NCBI RefSeq assembly: GCF_001577305.1
Contig: NZ_CP014518.1
Location: 2,728,001-2,792,000, forward strand
Length of the DNA: 64,000 nucleotides
From: Sinomonas atrocyanea
Lineage (GTDB): Bacteria > Actinomycetota > Actinomycetes > Actinomycetales > Micrococcaceae
Reading direction: 5' to 3'
The position numbers were made by a program, and so were the translations under genes. Below are positions 43,526 through 51,666 of this stretch, in pieces; positions within the stretch are counted from its first letter, which is position 1, and the number at the start of each line of letters is the position of its first letter. Under the pieces are notes generated by a model that made no database searches, was not told the DNA's origin, and saw only the letters and a program-made list of their open reading frames with translations.

Positions 43526-46500
43526 GTGCCAGAACTGCCAACCCACCGCCTGCCCGAGGAATTCGGCGGCAACGAGTGGCTTGTGGACGAGCTCTACGAG
43601 CAGTACCAGCAGAACAAGAACTCCGTGGACGCCAAGTGGTGGCCGCTGTTCGAGTCCTTCGACTCGGACAGCGGCCACACGTCCAACGGCACGGCGAAGG
43701 GGCCGGCCGTTGACACGCTGACCCGGCAGATTCCGGCCGTCAAGGCTCCCGCGGCGCCTGCCCAGCCCCCGGCGGCCCAGCCCGCAGCCCCGGCGGCCCC
43801 GTCTCCGGCCCCGGCAGCCCAGCCCGCGCCGGCGGCGCCGAAGCAGGGTGCTGCACCGGCCCCGAAGCAGCCGGAGGCGGCCCCGAAGAAGGGCGCCGCC
43901 GCCGTCGTGCGCGACGGTGCCCGTCCCTCCACGACCGGCCTGATCCCCGCCCAGCTGCCCAAGACGGCCAAGGACGAGACGATCGAGGAGGACGTCGTCT
44001 CGACGCTGCGCGGCCCCGCCAAGGCCATCGCGACGAACATGGTCCAGAGCCTCGAGGTCCCCACGGCGACGACCGTGCGCGCGGTGCCCGCGAAGCTCCT
44101 GATGGACCAGCGCGTCGTCATCAACAACCACCTCACGCGGGTGCGCGGCGGCAAGGTCTCCTTCACGCACCTCATCGGCTACGCCGTGATCCGCGCGCTC
44201 AAGCTCATGCCGTCGATGAACGTCTCCTACGACGTGGTGGACGGCAAGCCGGTCGCGATCCAGCACGCGCACGTGAACTTCGGGATCGCGATCGACCTGC
44301 CCAAGCCGGACGGCAGCCGCCTGCTCGTGGTGCCGAACATCAAGAAGGCCGAGACCCTCAACTTCTCGGACTTCTGGCACACCTACGAGGACCTCATCAA
44401 GCGGGCCCGCGACGGCAAGCTCACGGCCGACGACTACGCCGGCACGACCGTCTCGCTGACCAACCCGGGCGGCATCGGCACGGTCCACTCGGTTCCGCGC
44501 CTCTCCAAGGGCCAGGCGGCGATCATCGGCGTCGGCGCGCTCGAGTACCCGGCCGAGTTCCAGGGCGCCTCGGAGAAGATCCTCGCGCTCCAGGCCGTCG
44601 GCAAGATCATCACGCTGACCTCCACCTACGACCACCGCGTCATCCAGGGCGCCGGCTCGGGCGAGTTCCTCCGGATCGTGCACCAGCTCCTGCTGGGCGA
44701 GCAGGGCTTCTACGACGAGATCTTCGAGTCGCTGCGCATCCCCTACGAGCCGGTGCGCTGGAGCCCCGACCTCCAGGTCAACCCCGAGGACGCCATCAAC
44801 AAGGTGGCGCGCATCCAGCAGCTCATCCACGCCTTCCGCGTGCGCGGGCACCTCATGGCGGACACCAACCCGCTCGAGTACGTCCAGCGCCGGCACCCGG
44901 ACCTCGACGTGCTGACCTACGGCCTGACGCTGTGGGACCTCGACCGCGAGTGGCCCACCGGCGGTTTCGGCGGCAAGCCGAAGATGAAGTTCCGCGACAT
45001 CCTCGGCGTGCTCCGCGACGCGTACTGCCGCACCACGGGCATCGAGTACATGCACCTGCAGGAGCCCGCCGAGCGCAAGTGGTTCCAGGACGAGCTCGAG
45101 CACCCGTACAAGAAGCCCAGCCGCGAGGAGCAGCTGCGCATCGTGTCCCGGCTCAACGCGGCCGAGGCCTTCGAGACGTTCCTGCAGACCAAGTTCGTCG
45201 GCCAGAAGCGCTTCTCCCTCGAGGGCGGCGAGTCCCTCATCCCGCTGCTCGACGCGACGCTGTCCGAGGCGGCGGAGGACGGCCTCGACGAGGTCGCGAT
45301 CGGCATGGCCCACCGCGGCCGCCTCAACGTCCTGACGAACATCGCCGGCAAGACCTACGCCCAGGTGTTCCGCGAGTTCGAGGGCACCCAGGACCCCAAG
45401 AGCGTCCAGGGCTCCGGCGACGTGAAGTACCACCTCGGCACCGAGGGGACGTTCACCGCGGAGAACGGCAAGCAGACCAAGGTCTACCTCGCCGCCAACC
45501 CCTCGCACCTCGAGGCTGTCGACCCCGTCCTCGAGGGCATCGTCCGCGCCAAGCAGGACCGCCTCGACCGGGGCGAGGCGTTCCCGGTGCTGCCGATCCT
45601 GGTCCACGGCGACGCCGCGTTCGCCGGCCAGGGCGTCGTGGCGGAGACGCTGAACCTCTCCCAGCTGCGCGGCTACCGCACGGGCGGCACGATCCACATC
45701 GTGGTCAACAACCAGGTCGGCTTCACGACCTCGCCCTCGGCCTCCCGCTCGTCGGTGTACTCCACCGACGTGGCGAAGATGGTCCAGGCGCCGGTGTTCC
45801 ACGTCAACGGCGACGACCCCGAGGCCGTGGTCCGCGTGGCGCAGATGGCCTACCGGTTCCGGCAGCGGTTCCACAAGGACGTCGTCATCGACCTCGTGTG
45901 CTACCGCCGCCGCGGCCACAACGAGGGCGACGACCCCTCGATGACCCAGCCGATGATGTACAACCTCATCGAGGCGAAGCGCTCGGTCCGCAAGCTCTAC
46001 ACCGAGAGCCTGATCGGCCGTGGGGACATCACGCAGGAAGAGGCGGAGCAGCTCCTGCGCGACTACCAGGAGCGCCTCGAGCGCGTCTTCGCCGAGACCC
46101 ACGCGGCCCAGACCTCGCCGATCCCGATCGTCACGGGCGACGCGAAGGCCGTCTCGGACCTCGAGCGTCCCCTCGCCCAGCAGGAGGACGACGCCGCGGG
46201 CGCCTCGCAGCGCTCGACCGCGATCAGCGCGGAGACGCTGGCGCGGATCGGCCAGGCCCACGTCGCGATTCCCGAAGACTTCGCCGTCCACCCCAAGCTC
46301 AAGCAGCTCCTCGAGCGGCGCGAGCAGATGTCCCGCGAGGGCGGCATCGACTGGGGCTTCGGCGAGATCGCGGCGTTCGGCTCGCTCATCGCCGAGGGCG
46401 TCCCCGTCCGGCTCGCCGGGCAGGACTCCCGCCGCGGCACGTTCGTGCAGCGCCACGCGGTGTTCCACGACCGCAGCAACGGCGACGAGTGGACTCCCCT

Positions 46501-47365
46501 GGCTCACCTGTCCGAGGACCAGGCCAAGCTCGCGATCTACGACTCCTCCCTGTCGGAGTACGCGGCCCTCGGCTTCGAGTACGGGTACTCGGTGGAGCGC
46601 CCGGACACGCTCGTGGCCTGGGAGGCCCAGTTCGGCGACTTCGTCAACGGCGCCCAGACGATCATCGACGAGTTCATCTCCTCGGCCGAGCAGAAGTGGG
46701 GCCAGCGCAGCTCGCTCGTCATGCTCCTGCCCCACGGCTACGAGGGCCAGGGCCCGGACCACTCCTCTGCGCGCATCGAGCGCTTCCTGCAGCTGTGCGC
46801 CGAGCAGAACATGATCGTCGCCCAGCCCAGCACGCCGGCGTCGCACTTCCACCTGCTGCGCCGCCAGGCGTACAGCCGCCCGCGCAAGCCGCTCATCGTC
46901 TTCACGCCGAAGCAGCTGCTTCGCCTGAAGGCCGCGGCCTCGACCGTCGAGGACTTCACCTCGGGCACGTTCCGTCCCGTCCTCGGCGAGCACGAGCAGC
47001 TGGACGCGAGCGCCGTGGACCGCGTGGTCCTCGTCTCCGGACGCCTGTACTACGACCTGCTGGCCGCCCGCACCAAGGCGAAGGACACGCGGACGGCGAT
47101 CATCCGGGTCGAGCAGCTCTACCCGCTGCCCGAGGAGGAGATCAAGGCGGAGCTCGAGAAGTACCCGAACGCCGAGCTGATCTGGGCTCAGGACGAGCCG
47201 GCCAACCAGGGCCCGTGGATGTACATGGCCGTGCGCCTCATCCCGTCGCTCCGGCGCGAGCTGCGGCTCGTCTCGCGTGCCGCCTCGGCCGCGACGAGCG
47301 CGGGCTCGATGAAGCGCCACTCGGCCGAGGGCGACGTCCTCGTCCGCGAGGTGTTCGCGCGCTGA
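43526..47365 (+). CDS. kgd: Multifunctional 2-oxoglutarate dehydrogenase E1/E2 (Kgd/OdhA type)
   Basis: A 1279-residue actinobacterial fusion. The N-terminal HRLPEEFGGNEWLVDELYEQY helix is followed by an Ala/Pro linker (about 75-125), then the E2 succinyltransferase domain without a lipoyl domain (active site TSTYDHRVIQGAGSGEF, about 370), then the ThDP-dependent E1 (MAHRGRLNVL; HGDAAFAGQGVVAET; CYRRRGHNEGDDPS). It decarboxylates 2-oxoglutarate in the TCA cycle and works with the E2/E3 of pyruvate dehydrogenase; in relatives it is inhibited by the FHA protein GarA/OdhI. The start GTG at 43526 has GGAAGAGG about 10 nt upstream. It is monocistronic, with a strong hairpin 20 nt after the stop. 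Confidence 0.96.
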   Translation: MPELPTHRLPEEFGGNEWLVDELYEQYQQNKNSVDAKWWPLFESFDSDSGHTSNGTAKGPAVDTLTRQIPAVKAPAAPAQPPAAQPAAPAAPSPAPAAQPAPAAPKQGAAPAPKQPEAAPKKGAAAVVRDGARPSTTGLIPAQLPKTAKDETIEEDVVSTLRGPAKAIATNMVQSLEVPTATTVRAVPAKLLMDQRVVINNHLTRVRGGKVSFTHLIGYAVIRALKLMPSMNVSYDVVDGKPVAIQHAHVNFGIAIDLPKPDGSRLLVVPNIKKAETLNFSDFWHTYEDLIKRARDGKLTADDYAGTTVSLTNPGGIGTVHSVPRLSKGQAAIIGVGALEYPAEFQGASEKILALQAVGKIITLTSTYDHRVIQGAGSGEFLRIVHQLLLGEQGFYDEIFESLRIPYEPVRWSPDLQVNPEDAINKVARIQQLIHAFRVRGHLMADTNPLEYVQRRHPDLDVLTYGLTLWDLDREWPTGGFGGKPKMKFRDILGVLRDAYCRTTGIEYMHLQEPAERKWFQDELEHPYKKPSREEQLRIVSRLNAAEAFETFLQTKFVGQKRFSLEGGESLIPLLDATLSEAAEDGLDEVAIGMAHRGRLNVLTNIAGKTYAQVFREFEGTQDPKSVQGSGDVKYHLGTEGTFTAENGKQTKVYLAANPSHLEAVDPVLEGIVRAKQDRLDRGEAFPVLPILVHGDAAFAGQGVVAETLNLSQLRGYRTGGTIHIVVNNQVGFTTSPSASRSSVYSTDVAKMVQAPVFHVNGDDPEAVVRVAQMAYRFRQRFHKDVVIDLVCYRRRGHNEGDDPSMTQPMMYNLIEAKRSVRKLYTESLIGRGDITQEEAEQLLRDYQERLERVFAETHAAQTSPIPIVTGDAKAVSDLERPLAQQEDDAAGASQRSTAISAETLARIGQAHVAIPEDFAVHPKLKQLLERREQMSREGGIDWGFGEIAAFGSLIAEGVPVRLAGQDSRRGTFVQRHAVFHDRSNGDEWTPLAHLSEDQAKLAIYDSSLSEYAALGFEYGYSVERPDTLVAWEAQFGDFVNGAQTIIDEFISSAEQKWGQRSSLVMLLPHGYEGQGPDHSSARIERFLQLCAEQNMIVAQPSTPASHFHLLRRQAYSRPRKPLIVFTPKQLLRLKAAASTVEDFTSGTFRPVLGEHEQLDASAVDRVVLVSGRLYYDLLAARTKAKDTRTAIIRVEQLYPLPEEEIKAELEKYPNAELIWAQDEPANQGPWMYMAVRLIPSLRRELRLVSRAASAATSAGSMKRHSAEGDVLVREVFAR

Positions 47366-47384
47366 GCTGAGCCCTGAGCGAAGG

Positions 47385-47437
47385 CGACGACGGCGGCGGC
47401 CGGCTCCCCCAGCGGGAGCCGGCCGCCGCCGTCGTCG
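47385..47437 (+). terminator. Long hairpin downstream of kgd
   Basis: Perfect 24-bp arms (47385-47408 and 47414-47437) around a 5-nt CCAGC loop, 20 nt after the kgd stop. It has no U tract. It probably serves as an intrinsic or structure-dependent terminator. Confidence 0.75.
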
Positions 47438-47592
47438 GTGCCAGCGCGCCTTGGGGTCACCTCACCAGGAGAACAGAGTCCAACACGGCGGAGCCGACCC
47501 CTCGGCACAGCGGAGGTGGCTCCTCGGCGGCGGCTAGACTCGGAAGCCGAGGACAGGGGCCGGTCGGTCCCCGACGTGAGATGGGAGTGTGG

Positions 47593-48195
47593 ATGGCCCA
47601 CGAGAGGAAGCTTCGGATCGCCGCGGTCGGGGACGAGCTCCTGGCCGGCAACGGAGACCCGCGGGCGCTGGGCTGGTTCGGCCGGGTGCTCGCGCGGACG
47701 CCCCGCGAGGAGGTGGTCCTCGAGTCGTACGTGCTCGCCGCGCCCGAGGAGGGCACCGAGGGCCTCGCGGCCCGCTGGGAGGGCGAGACCATGAGGCGGT
47801 TCGCCGCCGGCTACGAGAACCGCCTCGTGATCGGGCTCTCGGGACGGGACATCGCCTTCGGCGTCTCTCCCGCCCGCAGCCGCCTCAACGTCGCGAACAT
47901 CCTCGACACGGCCCAGCAGAACAGCGCCGAAGTCTTCGTGGTGGGCCCGCCTCCCACCCTGGACCCCGCCCAGAACCGCCGCCTCGCAGAGCTGAACACG
48001 GCCTTCGCCGACGTCACGACGCGGCGCAACTACTACTACGTCGACACCTTCTCGCCGCTGCTGAACCATGAGCAGTGGCGCACCGACCTGGCCGGCAACG
48101 CCGGCGCGCCCGGGCAGGCCGGCTACGGCCTCATCGCCTGGCTCGTGCTCCACCGCGGCTGGTTCCCCTGGCTGCGGCTGCCGCAGCCCCAGTAG
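47593..48195 (+). CDS. SGNH/GDSL-like protein with altered active site
   Basis: A 200-residue protein with the SGNH fold pattern: block I AAVGDELLAGNGDPRALGW, a middle block with GLSGRDIAFGV, and block III-like EVFVVGPPPTLDP. In block I the catalytic serine of GDSL is replaced by glutamate (GDEL), and no C-terminal DxxH dyad is apparent, so hydrolase activity is doubtful. The ATG at 47593 (MAHERKLR) has GGGAG 5 nt upstream; an ATG at 47581 is also in frame. A TAGACT -10 (47534-47539) may drive it. It is monocistronic and followed by bL37. Confidence 0.75.
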   Translation: MAHERKLRIAAVGDELLAGNGDPRALGWFGRVLARTPREEVVLESYVLAAPEEGTEGLAARWEGETMRRFAAGYENRLVIGLSGRDIAFGVSPARSRLNVANILDTAQQNSAEVFVVGPPPTLDPAQNRRLAELNTAFADVTTRRNYYYVDTFSPLLNHEQWRTDLAGNAGAPGQAGYGLIAWLVLHRGWFPWLRLPQPQ

Positions 48196-48262
48196 GACGC
48201 CCGGTGGGACGCCCGTGACGACGCGGCCCCCGCTCCGCGCGGCACCGGGGACCTCCATCCGC

Positions 48263-48268
48263 TAGACT
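48263..48268 (+). promoter_or_regulatory. Candidate -10 (TAGACT) for bL37
   Basis: TAGACT lies 73 nt upstream of the bL37 start, giving a leader of about 65 nt that ends in a strong ribosome binding site. No -35 box is evident. Confidence 0.35.
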
Positions 48269-48341
48269 GGACGACGGCCTTCTGGGCCACCGGTGCCGGC
48301 GACGGCGCCAACCCCTGTTGTCGAAAGAAGGAGGCCAGCCC

Positions 48342-48416
48342 ATGAGCAAGCGTGCACGCAAGCGCCGTGACCGCAAGCGCGGAGGCGCGAACCACGGCAA
48401 GCGCCCCAACACCTGA
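48342..48416 (+). CDS. Large-subunit ribosomal protein bL37
   Basis: A 24-residue, very basic protein (MSKRARKRRDRKRGG then ANHGKRPNT). The pattern K-R-x-R-K-x-R-D-R-K and the ending ANHGKRPN match the actinobacterial 50S protein bL37, first recognised in mycobacterial ribosome structures. AAGGAGG stands 8 nt before the ATG. The gene is too short for most gene finders. It lies convergent with rsrA-sigR, as in other Actinobacteria, and is followed by a strong hairpin. The identification is by sequence recall and context. Confidence 0.88.
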   Translation: MSKRARKRRDRKRGGANHGKRPNT

Positions 48417-48442
48417 GCGCAGCTGCGGTCCGCGACGCGGAT

Positions 48443-48483
48443 ACGGAGGATGCCCCGGACCATTGGTCCGGGGCATCCTCCGT
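48443..48483. terminator. Bidirectional terminator between bL37 and rsrA
   Basis: Twenty-base-pair perfect arms (48443-48462 and 48464-48483, ACGGAGGATGCCCCGGACCA and complement) with a minimal loop lie between two convergent genes, 26 nt after bL37 and 50 nt after rsrA. There is no U tract on either strand. Confidence 0.75.
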
Positions 48484-48533
48484 CTGCAGCTGATCGGGGG
48501 CTCAGGAGTCCTCGCCCGGCGCGGCGTCCGGGG

Positions 48534-48791
48534 TCAGGCCTCCGCCCGCGAGGAGTGGATCTTGTTCAGGATCGAGTCCTTGAGGGCGGCCGGCGCCTGC
48601 TCGTGGCAGCTGCGCTTCATGGCCGACCGGATCATGCACTCGAGGTCATGCTCCTCGAGGCACTCGGGGCAGGACTCGAGATGGTCGCGGATCTCGGCGA
48701 CCTCGTGCGCCGGGAGCGCTCCGTCGAGGTACTCGTACAGCCGGTGGAGGCGGCTGTCGTCACAGTCGCCCAGGCCCTGGCAATCGCTCAT
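48534..48791 (-). CDS. rsrA: Anti-sigma factor RsrA (zinc-associated, redox-sensing)
   Basis: An 85-residue ZAS-family anti-sigma factor. The zinc/redox motif HLESCPEC (H-x3-C-x2-C, about residues 37-44) is present, with extra cysteines at the N-terminus (SDCQGLGDCDD) and at RSC. It holds SigR under reducing conditions and releases it on disulfide stress when the zinc is lost. Its ATG overlaps the sigR stop by 4 nt, so the two are made together. It is slightly shorter than the 105-residue Streptomyces protein. Confidence 0.92.
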   Translation of the reverse strand: MSDCQGLGDCDDSRLHRLYEYLDGALPAHEVAEIRDHLESCPECLEEHDLECMIRSAMKRSCHEQAPAALKDSILNKIHSSRAEA

Positions 48792-49470
48792 TGTTCCTTC
48801 TCCTGGGATGCCGCCACGGCCCGGGCACCGGCGAACCCGCGCTCGGCGGCGTAGTCCGCGAGACGGTCCCGGAGCATCTTGCGGCCGCGGTGCAGGCGGC
48901 TCATGACCGTGCCGATGGGGGTGTTCATGATGTCCGAGATCTCCTTGTACGCGAAGCCCTCCACGTCCGCGAAGTAGACCGCAAGGCGGAACTCCTCCGG
49001 GATGGACTGCAGGGCCTCCTTGACGTCGGAGTCCGGCAGGTGATCGAGGGCCTCGGCCTCGGCCGAGCGGAGCCCCGTCGAGGTGTGGGACTCGGCGCGC
49101 GCGAGCTGCCAGTCCTCGACGCTGTCCGTCTGCGCCTGCTGGGGCTCGCGCTGCCGCTTCCGGTACAGGTTGATGTACGTGTTCGTGAGGATCCTGTACA
49201 GCCAGGCCTTCAGGTTGGTGCCCGGCTTGTACTGGTGGAAGGCGGCGAACGCCTTCGCGTAGGCCTCCTGCACGAGGTCCTCCGCATCGGCGGGGTTGCG
49301 CGCCATGCGCATCGCGGCCGAGTAGAGCTGGTCGACGTACTGCATCGCGTCGCGTTCGAAGCGCTCGCGGCGCTGGTCGTCGGTCTCGGCTGCGACGTCG
49401 GCGCGTGCGCCCGACTCGCCACCCTGACCGTGGACGGGGGCTCTGGCTCGTGGGACTCGGCGGCGCTCAT
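48788..49470 (-). CDS. sigR: ECF sigma factor SigR (N-terminus frameshifted)
   Basis: A group IV sigma factor controlling the thiol-oxidative stress response. Region 2 contains RNPADAEDLVQEAYAKAFAAF, followed by LKAWLYRILTNTYIN; region 4 contains EGFAYKEISDIMNTPIGTV. The intact frame starts only at ATG 49345 (MQYVDQLYS), inside a conserved helix. The same frame upstream encodes the expected ETDDQRRERFERDA but has no start. A start at ATG 49470 is in another frame and would join it if the G run at 49436-49440 had one more base. Coordinates assume that natural start; the intact part is 48788-49345. A TAGACT -10 ends 8 nt before 49470. Confidence 0.88.
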
Positions 49471-49478
49471 TGCCGCCC

Positions 49479-49484
49479 AGTCTA
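49479..49484 (-). promoter_or_regulatory. Candidate -10 (TAGACT) for sigR
   Basis: TAGACT on the minus strand ends 8 nt before the ATG at 49470 and supports that start. The sequence is a housekeeping-type -10; the SigR autoregulatory pattern GGAAT...GTT is not evident nearby. Confidence 0.4.
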
Positions 49485-49740
49485 CTGTCGGTGCCGCACG
49501 GACTGCTGTGCGTACATCAGGGCGTTCGAGGACCAGCACTCGGCTCCTTCCATCCGGCGGCGCCTGCTGGCGCCGCGTTCACCGTGCCCGGGGTACCGCT
49601 GACGCAGGCCCGCGGGGCCGCTGCGAGGCGCTCTGCCCGCCGGACACGAGGGAGAACGCGGCGGGAGAAGGAAAATATTCCCCAAAGATGCCAGACTGGG
49701 TCGCGTCGGAACACGCCCGAACCCAGCCTCAGGAGGCCCG

Positions 49741-50340
49741 ATGTCCGCAGTCCGATTCCTCGCCCGACCGCTTCTCGGCTCGTCATTCATCGTCGCCGGC
49801 GCGGGAAAGCTGAAGAACGCGGATGACACGGCCGAGCAGCTCTCGCCCGTGCTGCGCCAGGCGGCCGATGCCCTCCCGATCCAGGTGGACGAGAAGGTCC
49901 TCGCCCGGGCCGTCGGCGCCAGCCAGCTCGGCGCCGGCATCCTCTTCGCGCTGGGCAAGGCGCCGCGGCTGTCCGCCTCCGTGCTCGCGATCACGAGCGC
50001 ACTGAACACCTTCGTCGAGTGGCGCAGCGCCGACATCAGCACCCCGGCGGGCCGCGAGGCGCGCCGGAGCGGGCTGCTGAAGAACCTCTCGCTCCTGGGC
50101 GGCGTGCTGCTCGCGAGCGTCGACACCAACGGGCGGCCCTCCCTGGCCTGGCGCACGCAGCATCTCGCGGCCGACGCCACCAAGGCGGGCCGGCGCCAGT
50201 TCGCGGCCGCCGAGAAGCACACGAGCAAGGCGGTCCACCGCGCCGCGCGCCGTGCCGAGCACACCGCCCGGCGGGCGCAGCGCACCGTGCGCTCCGCGGC
50301 GAAGGAAGCGGCCAGCGCCGCCTCGGACGTCCTCTCGTGA
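49741..50340 (+). CDS. DoxX-family membrane protein with basic C-terminal tail
   Basis: A 199-residue protein. The first 130 residues carry about four hydrophobic segments in the DoxX pattern (LARPLLGSSFIVAGAGKL at the N-terminus). The last 55-60 residues are an Ala/Arg/Lys-rich amphipathic helix (RRAEHTARRAQRTVRSAAKE) that resembles histone-H1-like tails and could bind acidic lipid or nucleic acid. DoxX proteins in Actinobacteria are linked to thiol and redox homeostasis in the membrane. The ATG has AGGAGG 6 nt upstream. The stop overlaps the aroA start (GTGA). Confidence 0.85.
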   Translation: MSAVRFLARPLLGSSFIVAGAGKLKNADDTAEQLSPVLRQAADALPIQVDEKVLARAVGASQLGAGILFALGKAPRLSASVLAITSALNTFVEWRSADISTPAGREARRSGLLKNLSLLGGVLLASVDTNGRPSLAWRTQHLAADATKAGRRQFAAAEKHTSKAVHRAARRAEHTARRAQRTVRSAAKEAASAASDVLS

Positions 50341-51665
50341 ACCACTGGCCGGCGCCCTTCGCTGACCGGCCGGTCGACGCCACCGTCACCGTGCCCGGCT
50401 CGAAGTCGCTGACCAACCGCTACCTCGTGCTGGCGGCGCTCGCCGATGGCCCCTCCCGCCTGCGGGCACCCCTCCACTCGCGCGACTCCGCCCTGATGGT
50501 CCAGGCCCTGCGGGTCCTCGGTGCCACGGTGACCGAGGTCCCCGGCGACGGCGAGTACGGTCCCGACCTCGAGATCGTCCCGGCCCCCCGCGGCGCCGAC
50601 GCCGCCGATCTCGGCAGCGTGGCCGTGGACTGCGGACTGGCCGGCACCGTGATGCGCTTCGTGCCGCCGCTCGCCGCGCTCGCCCGCGGCGTGATCGCGT
50701 TCGACGGCGACCCGCACGCGCGGGTGCGTCCCATGGGCCCCGTGATCGAGGGCCTCCGCGGGCTGGGCGTCGACCTCACGTCCCCCGACGGCGGCACGCC
50801 CCGCTCGCTGCCGTTCACGGTGCAGGGCACCGGCGCGGTGCGGGGCGGCCACGTCGCCGTCGACGCCAGCGGCTCGAGCCAGTTCGTCTCCGCGCTCCTG
50901 CTCGCGGGCGCCCGCTTCACCGACGGGCTCCACCTCGAGCACGTCGGCGGCCCGGTGCCGAGCCTCGACCACATCTCGATGACCGTCGAGGTCCTGCGCG
51001 GCGTCGGGGTGGAGGTCGACGACACGGTCCCCCACCACTGGGTCGTCTCGCCCGGCCCCATCCGGGCCTTCGATGTCCGGATCGAGCAGGACCTCTCCAA
51101 CGCGGGCCCGTTCCTCGCCGCGGCCCTCGCCACCCGGGGCACCGTCCGCGTCCCCAACTGGCCCGAGCACACCACCCAGGTCGGCGACGCCTGGCGCGAG
51201 ATCCTCCCCCGCCTCGGAGCCGAGGTGACCCTCGACGCCGGCACCCTCACCGTCCGCGGCGGGGAGCGCATCACCGGAGCGGACCTGGCCGACACGAGCG
51301 AGCTCGCCCCGACGGTCGCGGCGCTGTGCGCGCTCGCCGACTCGCCCTCGCGGCTCACCGGCATCGCGCACCTCCGCGGGCACGAGACGGACCGGCTCGC
51401 GGCGCTCGTCGCCGAGATCACCCGGCTCGGAGGGGACGCCGAGGAGACCGACGACGGCCTCGTGATCCGGCCCGCCCCGCTGCACGGCGGCGTGGTCCGC
51501 TCCTACGCCGACCACCGCATGGCCACCGCCGGCGCCATCCTGGGGCTCGCCGTCCCCGGGGTCGAGGTCGAGGACATCGCCACGACGTCCAAGACCATGC
51601 CGGAGTTCCCCCAGATGTGGGCGCGCATGCTGGGCCAGCACGCGCAGGCGGGAGCCGGCTCCTAG
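50337..51665 (+). CDS. aroA: 5-enolpyruvylshikimate-3-phosphate synthase
   Basis: A 442-residue EPSP synthase of the shikimate pathway, joining shikimate-3-phosphate with phosphoenolpyruvate. It has the N-terminal PGSKSLTNRYLVLAALA, the DCGLAGTVMRFVPPLAAL substrate loop and C-terminal YADHRMATAGAILGL. The start is a GTG at 50337 overlapping the DoxX stop by 4 nt. rsgA begins 1 nt after its stop, so DoxX, aroA and rsgA are probably co-transcribed. Confidence 0.95.
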   Translation: MNHWPAPFADRPVDATVTVPGSKSLTNRYLVLAALADGPSRLRAPLHSRDSALMVQALRVLGATVTEVPGDGEYGPDLEIVPAPRGADAADLGSVAVDCGLAGTVMRFVPPLAALARGVIAFDGDPHARVRPMGPVIEGLRGLGVDLTSPDGGTPRSLPFTVQGTGAVRGGHVAVDASGSSQFVSALLLAGARFTDGLHLEHVGGPVPSLDHISMTVEVLRGVGVEVDDTVPHHWVVSPGPIRAFDVRIEQDLSNAGPFLAAALATRGTVRVPNWPEHTTQVGDAWREILPRLGAEVTLDAGTLTVRGGERITGADLADTSELAPTVAALCALADSPSRLTGIAHLRGHETDRLAALVAEITRLGGDAEETDDGLVIRPAPLHGGVVRSYADHRMATAGAILGLAVPGVEVEDIATTSKTMPEFPQMWARMLGQHAQAGAGS

Positions 51666-51666
51666 C

